A DNA stretch of 64,000 nt from Candidatus Mesenet endosymbiont of Phosphuga atrata. Lineage in GTDB: Bacteria; Pseudomonadota; Alphaproteobacteria; Rickettsiales; Anaplasmataceae. The translations under genes were made by a program, and so were the position numbers. Below are positions 8,857 through 19,146 of the stretch, piece after piece. Location: the NCBI RefSeq assembly GCF_964020175.1, contig NZ_OZ026541.1:1054001-1118000 (forward strand), read 5' to 3'. Under the pieces are notes generated by a model. It was given only the letters and a program-made list of their open reading frames with translations. It was not told where the DNA came from and did not search any database. Positions within the stretch are counted from its first letter, which is position 1; every line of letters starts with the position of its first letter.

Positions 8857-9250
8857 ATGGATACATCTGTAATTAAAGAAGTGATGTCTCTAGAAAGTAA
8901 AACATTAATAGAACTGAGAGAGATGTGGAGGAGACTTTTTAATACTCACCATATTCAAAAAGATATTTAATACCAATTATAGATTACAAGATATATCAGA
9001 TAAAGCCGAGAAAAAACTTAGCTGATCAAATGGAAGAAAGTAAATAGTAAGATAGCCCATATCAGGTTATTCGTCAGTATCGAGGATGAAGTAATAGTAA
9101 CTGATATAGGATATGTTTATAAGGGACAGCAGTATAAATCATTGTCTAAAATAGCAGGACTGGCAATAGCTACAATGGTCCTTTATTTTTTGGCATGCGT
9201 AAAAAGTCACCTACAAGGAAAAATGCTTAAAGAAGTTATTAAAGAGATAA
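8857..9250 (+). pseudogene. DUF2924-type protein remnant upstream of the recombinase
   Basis: The start MDTSVIKEVMSLESKTLIEL with a preceding AAGGGG (8846-8851) begins a small protein of the DUF2924 type, which in WO phages and many proteobacteria is coupled to a large serine recombinase. A frame change occurs near 8970; later pieces read DIGYVYKGQQYKSLSKIAG and a WSGPLFF-like fragment. It runs directly into the recombinase remnant. Molecular role in the family is not established. Confidence 0.6.
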
Positions 9251-10679
9251 AATTATACCAGAAAATCATGTGAGGAAGGATTAGAGCAAGCATTCAATAG
9301 TCTCGATGCTCAACGTTTAGCTGGGGAAAGTTATATTCAAAGTCAGCAGCATGAGGGGTGGATTTTAGTAGATAAAAAGTATGATGATGGTGGTTATAGT
9401 GGTGGCACTTTAGAGAGACCAGCTCTGCAAGAACTATTTAAGGATATCGAGAATGCTAAGATTGATTGTATTGTGGTTTATAAAATAGATCGTCTCTCTC
9501 GGTCTCTACTTGATTTTGCTAAAATAGTGGATTTGTTTGATAAGCATAAAGTAACATTTGTTTCAGTAACACAGTCTTTCAATACCGTAAATTCAATGGA
9601 ATATAGTCTTAAGTTTTGCTCAATATGAAAGAGGGAGAAAGAATTAGAGATAAAACAGAAAGGTATATGGATGGGAGGAAAAGCACCAATTGGTTACAAT
9701 GTAGAAGACCGTAAGCTTATTATCAATCAAGAGGAGACAGAGGTAGTAAGATATATCTTCAATCGATTTATAGGTTTAAAATCAGCAGCTGCCGTTGCTA
9801 GAGAATTAAATAACCAAGGATATAAAACTAAAGCAGAAAAACCATTTAAAATTGCTACAGTAGGAGGCATCCTCACTAATACTACTTATATTGGCTATAT
9901 TACTCATAGAGGCAACCGGACAACATCAGGCAATAATTAATAAGGGGATAAGGTACAAGAGGTTTTTATTAAACGTGAAGGGATAAAGCCTAAAGAAGAA
10001 TATAAATTAAAGGTTTTGTGGTAGTTGTAAATCAGTAATGAATATACCAAGAAGAAAAGTAAGAGGTATTGTTATTATGTTTGCAACAGTCATATAAGAG
10101 GTGCTTATTAAGTAGTATAGCTGCAGGAGAGATAGAGAGTAATACAAATTCGCTTATTACTTAAAAATCCAATAAGAGAATGCAAATTTTAGATGATAAA
10201 AAAATCTCTCAATTACAAAAGATAGTTGGGACAATTTATTTCCAAGAGAAGATTATTCGGAAAAAGCTATAAGAGTAAATGAAGATGAAGCTGCATTAAT
10301 CCTACAGAACTTTGCTGGGAATACTGAGGAAGGACCAGATAGTAACATAGAAAACGAGGAAATATCCTTATTTATGCCATTAAAATTTAAACAGATCAAG
10401 CAGTAATATTACTCCCCGAATTTAAAGAAGAAAAAAATATAAATTACACCTTACTTAAGGCGTTAGTAAATGTGGCAAAGACAATTAACTTATGGTAAAT
10501 GTGGAACTATAAATATTCACAACAGGATCAAAATATCCGCAATGAAATTGAACTTTCTTTCACCTAAAATCAAAGAAGATATTTTAAATGGCTCAGCAGA
10601 CTTACTGCCTAACTTTTCCAGTATAAGAAATATACCAATATTATGGCATGAACAAGAGAAGATTTTTTACGAACAGTAG
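9251..10679 (+). pseudogene. Large serine recombinase (prophage integrase), broken
   Basis: The catalytic domain is readable without an ATG from 9251: NYTRKSCEEGLEQAFNSLDA (catalytic Ser at codon 9266-9268), then VVYKIDRLSRSLLDFAK. A frameshift follows near 9600. The frame at 9671-9940 encodes the recombinase domain (MGGKAPIGYNVEDRKLIINQ, AAAVARELNNQGY, TYIGYITHRG). Later pieces hold the zinc ribbon (CGSCKSVMN) and a C-terminal piece around LNFLSPKIKEDILNGSADLL ending at 10679. Large serine recombinases integrate WO phages, so this gene probably marks the integration end of the prophage. It is inactive as it stands. Confidence 0.85.
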
Positions 10680-10867
10680 TGATTGCAGTTTATTCTGTAA
10701 ATCTAAGTATTAACATCTTCTGTACTTTAATGAATATCTTATAAATAAAAAACATCAAAAAATAAGATAAATATAAGTTGACTTAAGTATAAATAGATGG
10801 ATACCACTGAAGATATCAAATCTAAAATTTATATGCTACTTGAGAGGTCAACTTTGTATGAATAATA

Positions 10868-11480
10868 ATGGTAATGGAAACAAAAATGGAAAAAGAAGAA
10901 GTTGAAGCACGTATATTATCTAGCAGGGGTAGGTCATTGTTTGATTACGAAATACTTGAGTTAATTTTATACTCCACTTATCGTAAAACAAGAAGTTGCA
11001 GAAAAATTTTGTTCAATAACGTAGGAAAATGCAGATTTTCATGAACTAAAAATGGGGTGAATAGTTTAGCAATAGCAATAATTTTTTGCATAAAGGAAAC
11101 TTTAGAGAGAACATTAAGAGAAGACCTACAAAAACTACCAATAACATAGAAAAGTTAATTGAATACCTTAAATAGGTCAGATAAGTAAAGAAAACTTTCG
11201 AATTTAAATAAAAGACATCGTTTAATTGATGAATATATCCAAGATACTAGACCACTGTATACAAGAGAAGTTATAAAAAGGGCATTACTAGTAGGAGCGA
11301 CTTCTATAATTATATCGCACAATCACCCGAGCGGCAGTCTCACAAAATGACATAGAAAACAGATTTCTGTAGCCTGCCATAGTATCGGCATAGAAGTTGT
11401 GGATCATATCATCATTACTGAGATTCTCCTCTTCAACTAAAGAAAATAAGAGTGTTAATTTTGGATTAGCTAAGTAGAAT
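10868..11480 (+). pseudogene. RadC-like gene remnant 1
   Basis: Shifted frames encode RadC pieces: SLFDYEILELILYST, IKETLERTLREDLQKLPIT, TREVIKRALLVGATSIIISH and the metalloprotease motif SHNHPSG at ~11318-11338, then VACHSIGIEVVDHIIIT. At least five indels break the frame. It resembles the intact radC at 19279 throughout, but with many substitutions. WO prophages often carry their own RadC, so this may be a phage copy. Upstream (10680-10867) no gene is visible. Confidence 0.75.
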
Positions 11481-11490
11481 GCACACAATT

Positions 11491-11957
11491 ATAATTTTGA
11501 AAATTTCGAATTTCTCTGTTGAAATGCCCCAGTTTTGATTAAAATGAATGAGCTGCATGCATAAATTTTCTTCTACATCATTGGATAAAGCATATGATAT
11601 TTTTAAAATTTTCGTAATTTAAACACTGATCAGTTTATTGTCAATTTTACGTCTTATGTAGTAAAAAAGAAGTTCAAATCTGGTCATTGAGTATATGTAA
11701 GACAATTGGAAATGATCGAGCAATACCTGTTCTAGGTCATAATCTATGAGCATTCCTTGAGGGATATCATATATGGCAAATTATCCTCACTATTTAAACA
11801 CCGATATTTTAGATACTTTTTAATCTTCTTACCCAAGAAAGTGTGCATTATAGATTATTGTTAAAATTATATGATATTAGCATAAATTAATTTATTTATT
11901 CTTAATAGATGTCAACATATTAATTACTTAATATCTTTTACAGAGCATAGATGAACA
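11491..11957 (+). other. Intergenic stretch between the two radC remnants, nothing identified
   Basis: All six frames are short and contain no motif I recognise. Fragments such as QIWSLSICKTIGNDRAIP near 11670-11725 hint at an eroded gene, but no family can be named. Confidence 0.4.
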
Positions 11958-12572
11958 ATGATGCAAGTACTATCCAAACAGGATAAAAGACAGCAATATC
12001 TACACTCAAAGTTTTTTATAGCAAGCAGTGAAGGTATGTCAACTAGTGAAATCATGGAGATTATATTGTATAGGGCACAACCAAATGTTAGAGAAATTGT
12101 ATACAGGTTAATGGATAAGCTAGGTAGTATTACTAAGATCTTTAATTTATGACTTAAAGAGCATAGAAGGTGTAAATGACGCATTCTATATTATGTGCGA
12201 AAGAAATTTTAAAACACAGGAAGAGATAGATGCATTGCCCATTGTTAGTAATTGGAGTAAACTAATAGATTACTTAACGGTTAGTGTGGGAATGTATGAC
12301 AAGATGAATTTTCGTGTTTGAATAAAAAATATCGCATAATTGCTGATGAGTTACAAAGATGTGGAACAGTAGATCACTCTACATTAGAAATATTATAAAA
12401 AGAGTTTAAGAGCAACATCGATTATAGTAAGTCATAACCACTTAAGCGGCAATTTCAGAGGATGATATAGATATTACAAAATTTAGCGTGCCATTGTATG
12501 CAGATCGAGTTTTTGGATCACATAATCCTAAAAGATATTTTAGTTTTAAAGAAAAAGATAGATAGCGATATA
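11958..12572 (+). pseudogene. RadC-like gene remnant 2
   Basis: Begins MMQVLSKQDKRQQYLHSKFF, followed by SEIMEIILYRAQPNVREI (a helix-hairpin-helix-like region). Frame changes at ~12148 and beyond give SIEGVNDAFYIMCERNFKT, LPIVSNWSKLIDYLTVSVG, KKYRIIADELQRCGTVDHST, SHNHLSG (Pro of the JAMM motif HxHP replaced by Leu) and FLDHIILKD. The gene is dead. It differs from remnant 1, so the two are separate copies rather than a recent duplication. The xthA remnant starts 14 bp downstream. Confidence 0.72.
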
Positions 12573-12586
12573 ACTGTACTAAATTT

Positions 12587-13244
12587 ATGCTTAAAATTGC
12601 CACTTGGAACCTATACGCAAACGGATTGATCAACTCTGCAGCTTTGTTACTGAAGATGAAATTGATATTATAATGTTACAAATGTACAAATGAGCAGTGA
12701 ACAAATAGAGCAATTAGGTTATAGATGTATAGTTCATGGAGAAAAGGCAAGAAACGGTGTGGCAATATTATCAAATAGTTGAAGATAGTTTAAACACAAG
12801 TATTATTGATAATGAAGTTATTTAGAATGTTTGATTGAATGTAATGGTTTTAATCTAAGGGGTATATGTACCAAATGGCCAAACTGAAGCATTTAAGTAT
12901 AATTTCTTGATTGCTTATATCAGATGACTTGTTTGAAAAAGAGGAAATAACCATATAGGAGGTACAAATAAGATAGATGTGCATATGCCACTGAAGATAA
13001 GATAGGTTTTCATATAGATGAACGGGTTTGCTATACTTCATTCAGTGATGCTTTTAGAATAACAAACCCAGAAAGTAAGGAATTTAGTTGGTGGGAATGG
13101 CAACAGAATAAGAGACATTTTATTATCTCCAGAAGCAACAGATAAGTTAGAGAAATCAATAACAAAATACGTGCAAAAGAAAATCCATCAGATCATGCCC
13201 CAGTTGTCTGTGCTTTAGAAGAAAGTGTCAGCTATTCCTTTTAA
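12587..13244 (+). pseudogene. xthA: Exodeoxyribonuclease III remnant
   Basis: An ATG at 12587 opens MLKIATWN, the canonical N-terminus of exonuclease III, but the frame breaks at once. Further pieces in order are EDEIDIIMLQ, EQLGYRCIVHGEKARNGVAI, GFNLRGIYVPNGQ, an IGGDFN-like piece near 12960, SDAFRITNPESKEFSWWEWQ, ILLSPEATDKLEKS and PSDHAPVVCAL. These cover the whole protein including the metal-binding and catalytic regions. The enzyme cuts at abasic sites during base excision repair. Unless a second copy exists elsewhere, this activity is lost. Confidence 0.8.
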
Positions 13245-13399
13245 AATAATATTAATTTTATAAGAGTTATGCTACTATTTGTATAGTGCGTTTAAACAAA
13301 AATTCTTAGTATGTTTGCAAGAGTTATAAAATCGCATATCGAAGAAATTATAAGATATCAGCAGCAGCAATATTACAATTACCAATGAGTGGCGCAGTC

Positions 13400-13998
13400 G
13401 GTCATATTTACCCAATAATTTGTATGGTTTTTCAAAGTAAGCAAATTCGGCATAGATCAAAAAAAGAGGTTTTTATTTGGCTGAAAGTGAGGGTTTTGGT
13501 TAGGAGTATTGAATGATCTCAAAGTGTAGAATAATTGCCAGCATAGATGGGCTCAAAAGCTTTCCATAAACAACGTATTTCCCAACGCAGAAGTGCAATT
13601 GTGTATAATGCATCAGATAAACTAAAATATGTATCCAGCAAAATGAATGATTTGAAGAAAAGCTTCAAATAGAGAAATCGCTAAAAATTTGAGCTGGAAG
13701 AAAAATGGGAATGTAGTGGCAAAATAATTGGGAAACTGGCTATTTTAAGTACTCAGATCCTGTTAGGCGGATAGTTTACACTACCAATCCCATAGAGGGA
13801 CTGCACAGGCAAATCAGGAAAAAACCAATTTACCAGTACAAATGCCTTGTACAAGCAATTATACTGTGCTATAAAAAAGATAGAGCAAAATTGGACTATA
13901 CCAAATTGGGCTTTAACCATCTCTCAACTTGATATTTTCTTTCCTAATAGATTAAAAATTCAGTTGAGTTTTTGACACAGTTTGTTGAATACTCCCTA
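13400..13998 (+). mobile_element. IS256-family insertion sequence, truncated and decayed
   Basis: The C-terminal half of a mutator-type transposase is readable in several frames: GVLNDLK, FPNAEVQLCIMHQI, YTTNPIEGLHRQIRK, FTSTNALYKQLYCAIKKIEQ and WALTISQLDIFF. It ends in the IS terminus near 13998 (TCAAAAACTCA-type sequence on the complementary strand). The 5' half is missing or unrecognisable. The last ~85 bp recur in inverted orientation at 40473-40558. Confidence 0.75.
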
Positions 13999-14042
13999 TA
14001 CAAAAACTTTTATTTGAGAGCATAAATATCTATTACTTCATT

Positions 14043-15467
14043 CTACTTTATTTTGTCAATCCCATCCATTGAATCAATAAAGCTAGCATTGTCCTTGGTC
14101 ATCATAAGTTTACTATGTAAAAATTCCATTGCGTCTACAGGCCCCATAGGAGCAAGTACTCTACGTAATATCCAAGTTCTAGCAAGCACATTTTGCTCAA
14201 CTAAAAGCTCTTCCTTCCTTGTTCCAGATTTTGTTATGTCTATCGCTGGGAAGATACGTTTATCTGCAAGTCTACGATCAAGTATTATTTCAGCGTTACC
14301 TGTTCCCTTAAATTCTTCAAAAATCACTTCATCCATTTTTGAACCTGTTTCTATTAAAGCTGTTGCTATTATAGTTAATGATCCGCCACTTTCTATATTA
14401 CGTGCAGCACCAAAGAAACGCTTCGGCCTTTGTAATGCATTTGAATCTACCCCTCCAGTTAAAACTTTTCCTGAAGATGGGACGACAGCATTATATGCAC
14501 GTGCAAGGCGAGTTATTGAATCAAGAAGAATAACTACATCTTTTCCATGCTCAACTCTTCTTTTTGCTTTTTCTATTACTATCTCAGCCAATTGAACATG
14601 CCTATAAGCAGGCTCATCGAATGTAGAACTTATTACTTCACCCTTAACAGAACGTACCATATCCGTAACTTCTTCCGGCCTTTCCCCTATTAATAAAACC
14701 ATCAGCTCTATTTCTGGGTGGTTTGTTGCAATAGAATGAGCCATTTGCTGCAGTAATACAGTTTTACCAGTGCGAGGTGGAGCAACTATTAATGCTCTTT
14801 GTCCCTTACCTAAGGGAGATACTATATCTACAGCCCGAACGCCAATACTTCTTTTATCACTGCTATTTCTACATTCAAGTATTATTTTTTCATCTGGATA
14901 TATAGGTACTAAATCATCAAAATGCGCACATCTTTTCGCATCCTTCACTTTAATAAAATTAACTTCTGGTGCGTTATCAAACATTGTAAAATAACGTTCT
15001 TTATTTCCAGGAGGTTTTATTTTACCACTTACTACATCCCCTGTGCGTAAATTGAATCTACTTATTTGTTTATTAGAAATGTAAATATCATCAGTACTTG
15101 CAGCGTAATGAGCCTTTGCCGAACGTAAAAAGCCAAAACCACTAGGCAAAATTTCTACAACACCACTGCCTAAAACAGTTTTTCCTTCATCTGCAGCTTT
15201 TGTTATAAGATTAAATATTATATCTTGCCTTAACACACTACCATGATAGAAAATTTTTTCCTTTTCTGCTAATTCTAACAGCTCTTCTACTGTTTTGTTT
15301 TTTAGATCATTTAAGTCTATTATGTTTTCTATGCTTTTATTTGTATCAAAAAGCTCAGCTTCATCACATCCATTGCTATCAATTAAGCTACTATTTTTGC
15401 TAATTGATTTTCCTTTATTTTCTTTTTGAATTAGAGCATTGCTTTCATCTTTAACTACTTCTGACAT
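14043..15467 (-). CDS. rho: Transcription termination factor Rho
   Basis: A 474-residue protein. The first ~65 residues are a polar extension; the Rho N-terminal helical domain ([18 protein letters not shown]) and cold-shock RNA-binding domain ([33 protein letters not shown]) follow. The RecA-like motor has Walker [16 protein letters not shown] and Walker [17 protein letters not shown], plus the ring residues [20 protein letters not shown]. Rho ends transcripts by translocating along nascent RNA as a hexamer. It is a single gene followed by the IS256 remnant. Confidence 0.97.
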   Translation of the reverse strand: MSEVVKDESNALIQKENKGKSISKNSSLIDSNGCDEAELFDTNKSIENIIDLNDLKNKTVEELLELAEKEKIFYHGSVLRQDIIFNLITKAADEGKTVLGSGVVEILPSGFGFLRSAKAHYAASTDDIYISNKQISRFNLRTGDVVSGKIKPPGNKERYFTMFDNAPEVNFIKVKDAKRCAHFDDLVPIYPDEKIILECRNSSDKRSIGVRAVDIVSPLGKGQRALIVAPPRTGKTVLLQQMAHSIATNHPEIELMVLLIGERPEEVTDMVRSVKGEVISSTFDEPAYRHVQLAEIVIEKAKRRVEHGKDVVILLDSITRLARAYNAVVPSSGKVLTGGVDSNALQRPKRFFGAARNIESGGSLTIIATALIETGSKMDEVIFEEFKGTGNAEIILDRRLADKRIFPAIDITKSGTRKEELLVEQNVLARTWILRRVLAPMGPVDAMEFLHSKLMMTKDNASFIDSMDGIDKIK

Positions 15468-15683
15468 GCTTATTATTTACCTATGATATGTTAATCAAAA
15501 AACTAAGAAGATTTAATTTATAAAATGGAATTAACTTTTATTAAGTAGATTTAATTTATGTAAAACTATAAAATAACCTAAGTTATAAGGTTAAGCAAAC
15601 AACTTAATCATGTCAATTAGTTTTTGTAAGATGCAGTAAACTACATTAATTAATTTGTCTAAATATTTTTATGTTTTTTCTTT

Positions 15684-16289
15684 TTACTCCATTTCAGTTA
15701 TCTTAACATCTTGTTCTATATAATCCAGTTGATCTTGGGTACACAAACGTAATAATACAGGATCACGTGGTTTTAAACTATCTATTTTCCAATGAGTTTT
15801 ATTTCGAATTGAAGCAACAGTACTTTCGGTTGTTTTGATTAATTTTGATATTTGTTTATCACTTATCTTTGGATAGTGTTTTATTAGCCAGAAAATTGCA
15901 TCTGGTTTATCTGAACTTTTCTTAATTCCGTTTGGACTTCTTTTAACTGATGTATAATTAGACTTTGATTTGCTTATATGATCGTGTAAGACACTACTTA
16001 ACTGTGGTGTTTTAGACGGATCGCTTTCACAGCTTTTGATTTCCTCTTCCGTAATTTGACCTATTTCGATAGGGTTACATCCTTGAATATCCGTGCCATC
16101 TTCCTTATCTGCTATTAGCTTGATTTCCAAGTAATGCAGGCCACAAAACGCTGCAATCTGAGGAAAAGTAAGTGAAGTATTATCTATAAGCCATGTTGCA
16201 ACTGCTCTTGGCATAATAGACCTATCGTTAGAAAGCTTTTTTTTATTTTTCTTCCTTGAAGAAAGATTATGAGCAATCTCTATCATCAT
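15684..16289 (-). CDS. trcR: TrcR-type cell-cycle transcriptional regulator (DUF1013)
   Basis: A 201-residue DUF1013 protein. The N-terminus has the family's RAVATWLIDNTSLTFPQIAA and FCGLHYLEIKLIADKEDG, followed by IQGCNPIEIGQITEEEI. The second half contains AIFWLIKHYPKISDKQISKL and TVASIRNKTHWKIDSLKPRD, a helix-turn-helix region conserved in alphaproteobacteria. TrcR proteins associate with RNA polymerase and are linked to cell-cycle transcription. The gene is divergent from rnd, with an inverted repeat between them. An alternative start MIEIAHN lies one codon downstream. Confidence 0.85.
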   Translation of the reverse strand: MMIEIAHNLSSRKKNKKKLSNDRSIMPRAVATWLIDNTSLTFPQIAAFCGLHYLEIKLIADKEDGTDIQGCNPIEIGQITEEEIKSCESDPSKTPQLSSVLHDHISKSKSNYTSVKRSPNGIKKSSDKPDAIFWLIKHYPKISDKQISKLIKTTESTVASIRNKTHWKIDSLKPRDPVLLRLCTQDQLDYIEQDVKITEME

Positions 16290-16371
16290 TCAATCCTGTG
16301 TTAATGTTTTGTTTACAACAATAAATTGTAAACTGAAAGAATAAAAAAAACGTTAATATCTGCAATGACTA

Positions 16372-16401
16372 CTTGACATTTGATTTATTGTCAAGTTAAT
16401 A
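16372..16401 (+). promoter_or_regulatory. Putative rnd promoter with 7-bp inverted repeat
   Basis: TTGACA (16373-16378), a 17-bp spacer and TTAATA (16396-16401) fit a sigma-70-type promoter reading toward rnd. The -35 box is the left arm of CTTGACA-N10-TGTCAAG (16372-16395), so a dimeric regulator could bind here. It lies between trcR and rnd. Activity is inferred. Confidence 0.45.
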
Positions 16402-16478
16402 AATAGCAGGCGCTTGGTATCAGTAAGATTCTTGAATGATTCTATAGTCTTAACTTTAATTTATAATTAAGTATAAAA

Positions 16479-17627
16479 ATGCTGATTAATAGAACTACGG
16501 AATTGAGAGTAATTTGTGAAAGATTAAAGGTAGAGCAACCGAAATTTATTGCAATTGATACAGAGTTCATCAAAGATAATAAGTCTTATTATTTTAAATT
16601 ATGTTTAATTCAAGTTTCTTGTAATAGCGTTAATTTTGTTGTTGACGCACTATCAAACGAACTTGATCTATCACCTCTTGCACAACTGTTGCTAGATACG
16701 AAAATTATTAAGGTATTTCATGGCTCTAGGCAAGATTTGGAAGTATTATTTACAACTTTCTCAAAAGCAATAAATCCTATTTTTGATATTCAAATTGCTG
16801 CAATGTTTTGTTATTATTATGAAAATTTTGTTGGTTACTCTAAATTGGTTGAGCAGATAAAAGGAATAAAGCTTAATAAGAAAAAATTTAAAAATTTCAA
16901 TTGGCTGAAACGTCCTCTTTCTGAAGAGCAAATAGAATATGCCTTAAACGATGTAACCTATTTGTATGATTTATATACTATTTTTTATAATAAATTAATA
17001 GAAAATAACAGAATTTTGTGGTTCTTGGAAGAGATGGAAAAAATGAGTGACGTCAGCGCATATGTTAATGATCCTCAGAAAGCTTGGAAAAGAGTAAAAT
17101 TTGATACAAAATTACAAACAGAGTCCATAACTGCAATAAAAGCAATTTGTCAGTGGCGAGAAATATTAGCACAGCGTTATAATATAAATCGAGACAATAT
17201 AATTAATGGTACAAAAATAGCTTCTATTGCGGAAAAATGCCTTATGCATAATACGGCAATAAAAGATTGTATAGAAAAATGTGTAAGAGAAGTTTTGACA
17301 GAAAAGGATTTTTTGGAGTTTTCAGAAATACTGGAAAAAAATAAAAATGCAAAGCATGAATTAAATAACAACCTTCTTTATTATAAGAAATCTACTTTAG
17401 ATATCCTTTTAATGCTACTGCATGATAGGTGTCAAGCAAATCATATATCACAAAGGCTTGTTGCTTCAAAGAATGAGATAATAAAATCAATATGTAGGCA
17501 GGATAGCGATTTATCTCGAGGTTGGAGATATGAATTTTTTGGTAAGCATGTAAACAATTTTGTAAATGGTAATTCTGAAATTGTAATTTCAACAAATAAA
17601 ATAGATTGTAAATCAGTTAGCACATAA
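16479..17627 (+). CDS. rnd: Ribonuclease D
   Basis: A 382-residue DEDD-family 3'-5' exoribonuclease that trims tRNA and other stable RNA 3' ends. Exo I is FIAIDTEFIKDNKSYY, Exo II is KIIKVFHGSRQDLEVLF, and Exo III is IEYALNDVTYLYDLY with the DEDDy Tyr. A C-terminal HRDC-like helical region (WREILAQRYNINRD) follows. Length matches alphaproteobacterial RNase D. It is 13 bp upstream of nadE, probably in one transcript. Confidence 0.95.
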   Translation: MLINRTTELRVICERLKVEQPKFIAIDTEFIKDNKSYYFKLCLIQVSCNSVNFVVDALSNELDLSPLAQLLLDTKIIKVFHGSRQDLEVLFTTFSKAINPIFDIQIAAMFCYYYENFVGYSKLVEQIKGIKLNKKKFKNFNWLKRPLSEEQIEYALNDVTYLYDLYTIFYNKLIENNRILWFLEEMEKMSDVSAYVNDPQKAWKRVKFDTKLQTESITAIKAICQWREILAQRYNINRDNIINGTKIASIAEKCLMHNTAIKDCIEKCVREVLTEKDFLEFSEILEKNKNAKHELNNNLLYYKKSTLDILLMLLHDRCQANHISQRLVASKNEIIKSICRQDSDLSRGWRYEFFGKHVNNFVNGNSEIVISTNKIDCKSVST

Positions 17628-17640
17628 CATTAATATTTTT

Positions 17641-19146
17641 ATGAATTTGATATTAATATCTCAACTCAATTATATAGCTGGAAATGTTCAACATAATAGT
17701 GAGAAGATTTTGGATGCATACAAAAAAAATGCTAGTAGTACTATAGAGTTAATGATATTCTCTAGTTTTGCTATTTCTGGTTATTTAAGAAAACCTCCCG
17801 TTCCTATAAATGACTTTTTTGAAAAATGCAGTGAAGTATTAGAGGAGCTAGCACAATATACTCAAAGCTATAACGTACCTATAATCATAGGTAGTGCTAC
17901 TAAAAAGCAGAATAAAATATTTAGTACAATATTTTTATTACAAAAGGGGAAAATTTTGTTATTAGCAGAGTCTGATCTAGAAAATAATAAAATTCATGAA
18001 TTTACTTTTAATGAAGAAAAAATCAAACTTTGTATTTTAAATACTGATTTAGAAAATGATCTGATAGAAGAGGGGGAGGGGAGTAGTGATATTTTATTGT
18101 TCATGGATAGCAGACCATATACAAAAGGCAAAAAAAGTTCTGTTGAAAAATTTTACCATAATGGCAAAAAAATTATATACGTAAATCAAGTAGGAGGAAA
18201 TGATGAATATGTTTTTAGTGGTGGATCATTTGTTAAATATGTAAAAGGCATCAATTTTTTAAGTAATTGGCAAGAAGAAAGCAAATTAATCGATTTAAAG
18301 AGAACAGATCAATTTTATGCCAGAAGTAATGTGAATTACATAGAGGATATTTATCAAGCATTAATGCTTAGTTTGCGCGATTATGTTGCGAAAAATAACT
18401 TTGATAAAATTATATTAGGTTTATCAGGAGGTATAGATTCCGCCTTAGTTGCAACAATTGCTTGTGATGCGCTGGGTAGTGCAAAAGTACGTTCCTTTAT
18501 GCTGCAGTCTGAGTATACTTCAGCAGAAAGCATTCAAGATGCACAAGAGTTTGCAAGCAGAGCAAGTATATCACATGAAGTGCTTTCTATTAGCACTATT
18601 TTTGATTCGGTAAAAGAGAGTTTAAAAGAAATTTTTATGGGCTATTGCTCTGATGTTACTGAGGAGAACATACAAGCTAGAATTAGAGGCATGATTCTTA
18701 TGGCAATCAGTAACAAATTTGGTAGTATGCTGCTTGCAACTGGTAATAAATCTGAAATGTCTGTAGGTTATGCTACAATTTATGGTGATATGTGTGGTGG
18801 CTTTGCTCCCATTAAAGATATATATAAAACTGAAGTTTATGAATTAGCAAAATGGCGTAATGATAATATTCCTAAAAATAGCCTATGTTGTAAGATTAAT
18901 GTTATCCCTCAAAGTATAATTGATAAACCACCATCAGCGGAGCTACGTCATAATCAAACGGATCAAGATACATTGCCAGATTATAATATTTTAGATTCTA
19001 TACTGAAGATGCTACTTGATAAAAAAGAGACTGCTGAATCCATTTTGAAGAAGGGTTATGATATTGGGACAGTCAATTACATCATAAAATTAATAAAACA
19101 AGCAGAGTATAAAAGGCTTCAGTCTCCTATTGGGCCTAAACTTTAG
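17641..19146 (+). CDS. nadE: NAD+ synthetase with degenerate glutaminase domain
   Basis: A 501-residue protein with the two-domain plan of glutamine-dependent NAD synthetase. The C-terminal synthetase is well preserved: the P-loop LGLSGGIDSALVATIACDAL near residue 260, GNKSEMSVGYATIYGDMCGG, and KPPSAELRHNQTDQD. The N-terminal nitrilase-like domain is recognisable (ISQLNYIAGNV, SGYLRKPPV, VPIIIGSA), but the usual catalytic Glu motif F-P-E-L reads F-S-S-F. The ICED nucleophile motif appears as ILNTD, and no clear catalytic Lys is seen. It may therefore use free ammonia. It completes NAD from the deamido form. Confidence 0.92.
   Translation: MNLILISQLNYIAGNVQHNSEKILDAYKKNASSTIELMIFSSFAISGYLRKPPVPINDFFEKCSEVLEELAQYTQSYNVPIIIGSATKKQNKIFSTIFLLQKGKILLLAESDLENNKIHEFTFNEEKIKLCILNTDLENDLIEEGEGSSDILLFMDSRPYTKGKKSSVEKFYHNGKKIIYVNQVGGNDEYVFSGGSFVKYVKGINFLSNWQEESKLIDLKRTDQFYARSNVNYIEDIYQALMLSLRDYVAKNNFDKIILGLSGGIDSALVATIACDALGSAKVRSFMLQSEYTSAESIQDAQEFASRASISHEVLSISTIFDSVKESLKEIFMGYCSDVTEENIQARIRGMILMAISNKFGSMLLATGNKSEMSVGYATIYGDMCGGFAPIKDIYKTEVYELAKWRNDNIPKNSLCCKINVIPQSIIDKPPSAELRHNQTDQDTLPDYNILDSILKMLLDKKETAESILKKGYDIGTVNYIIKLIKQAEYKRLQSPIGPKL

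Noticed and set aside
11288-11488. Minus-strand 66-codon frame
   Set aside because: It overlaps the plus-strand radC remnant, which has clear family motifs.
1-14000. Cytoplasmic incompatibility genes cifA/cifB in the prophage
   Set aside because: No frame or fragment resembles the Cif proteins (no deubiquitinase or nuclease modules).
14053-14994. Long plus-strand frames opposite rho
   Set aside because: Shadow frames of the rho gene with no motif or ribosome site.
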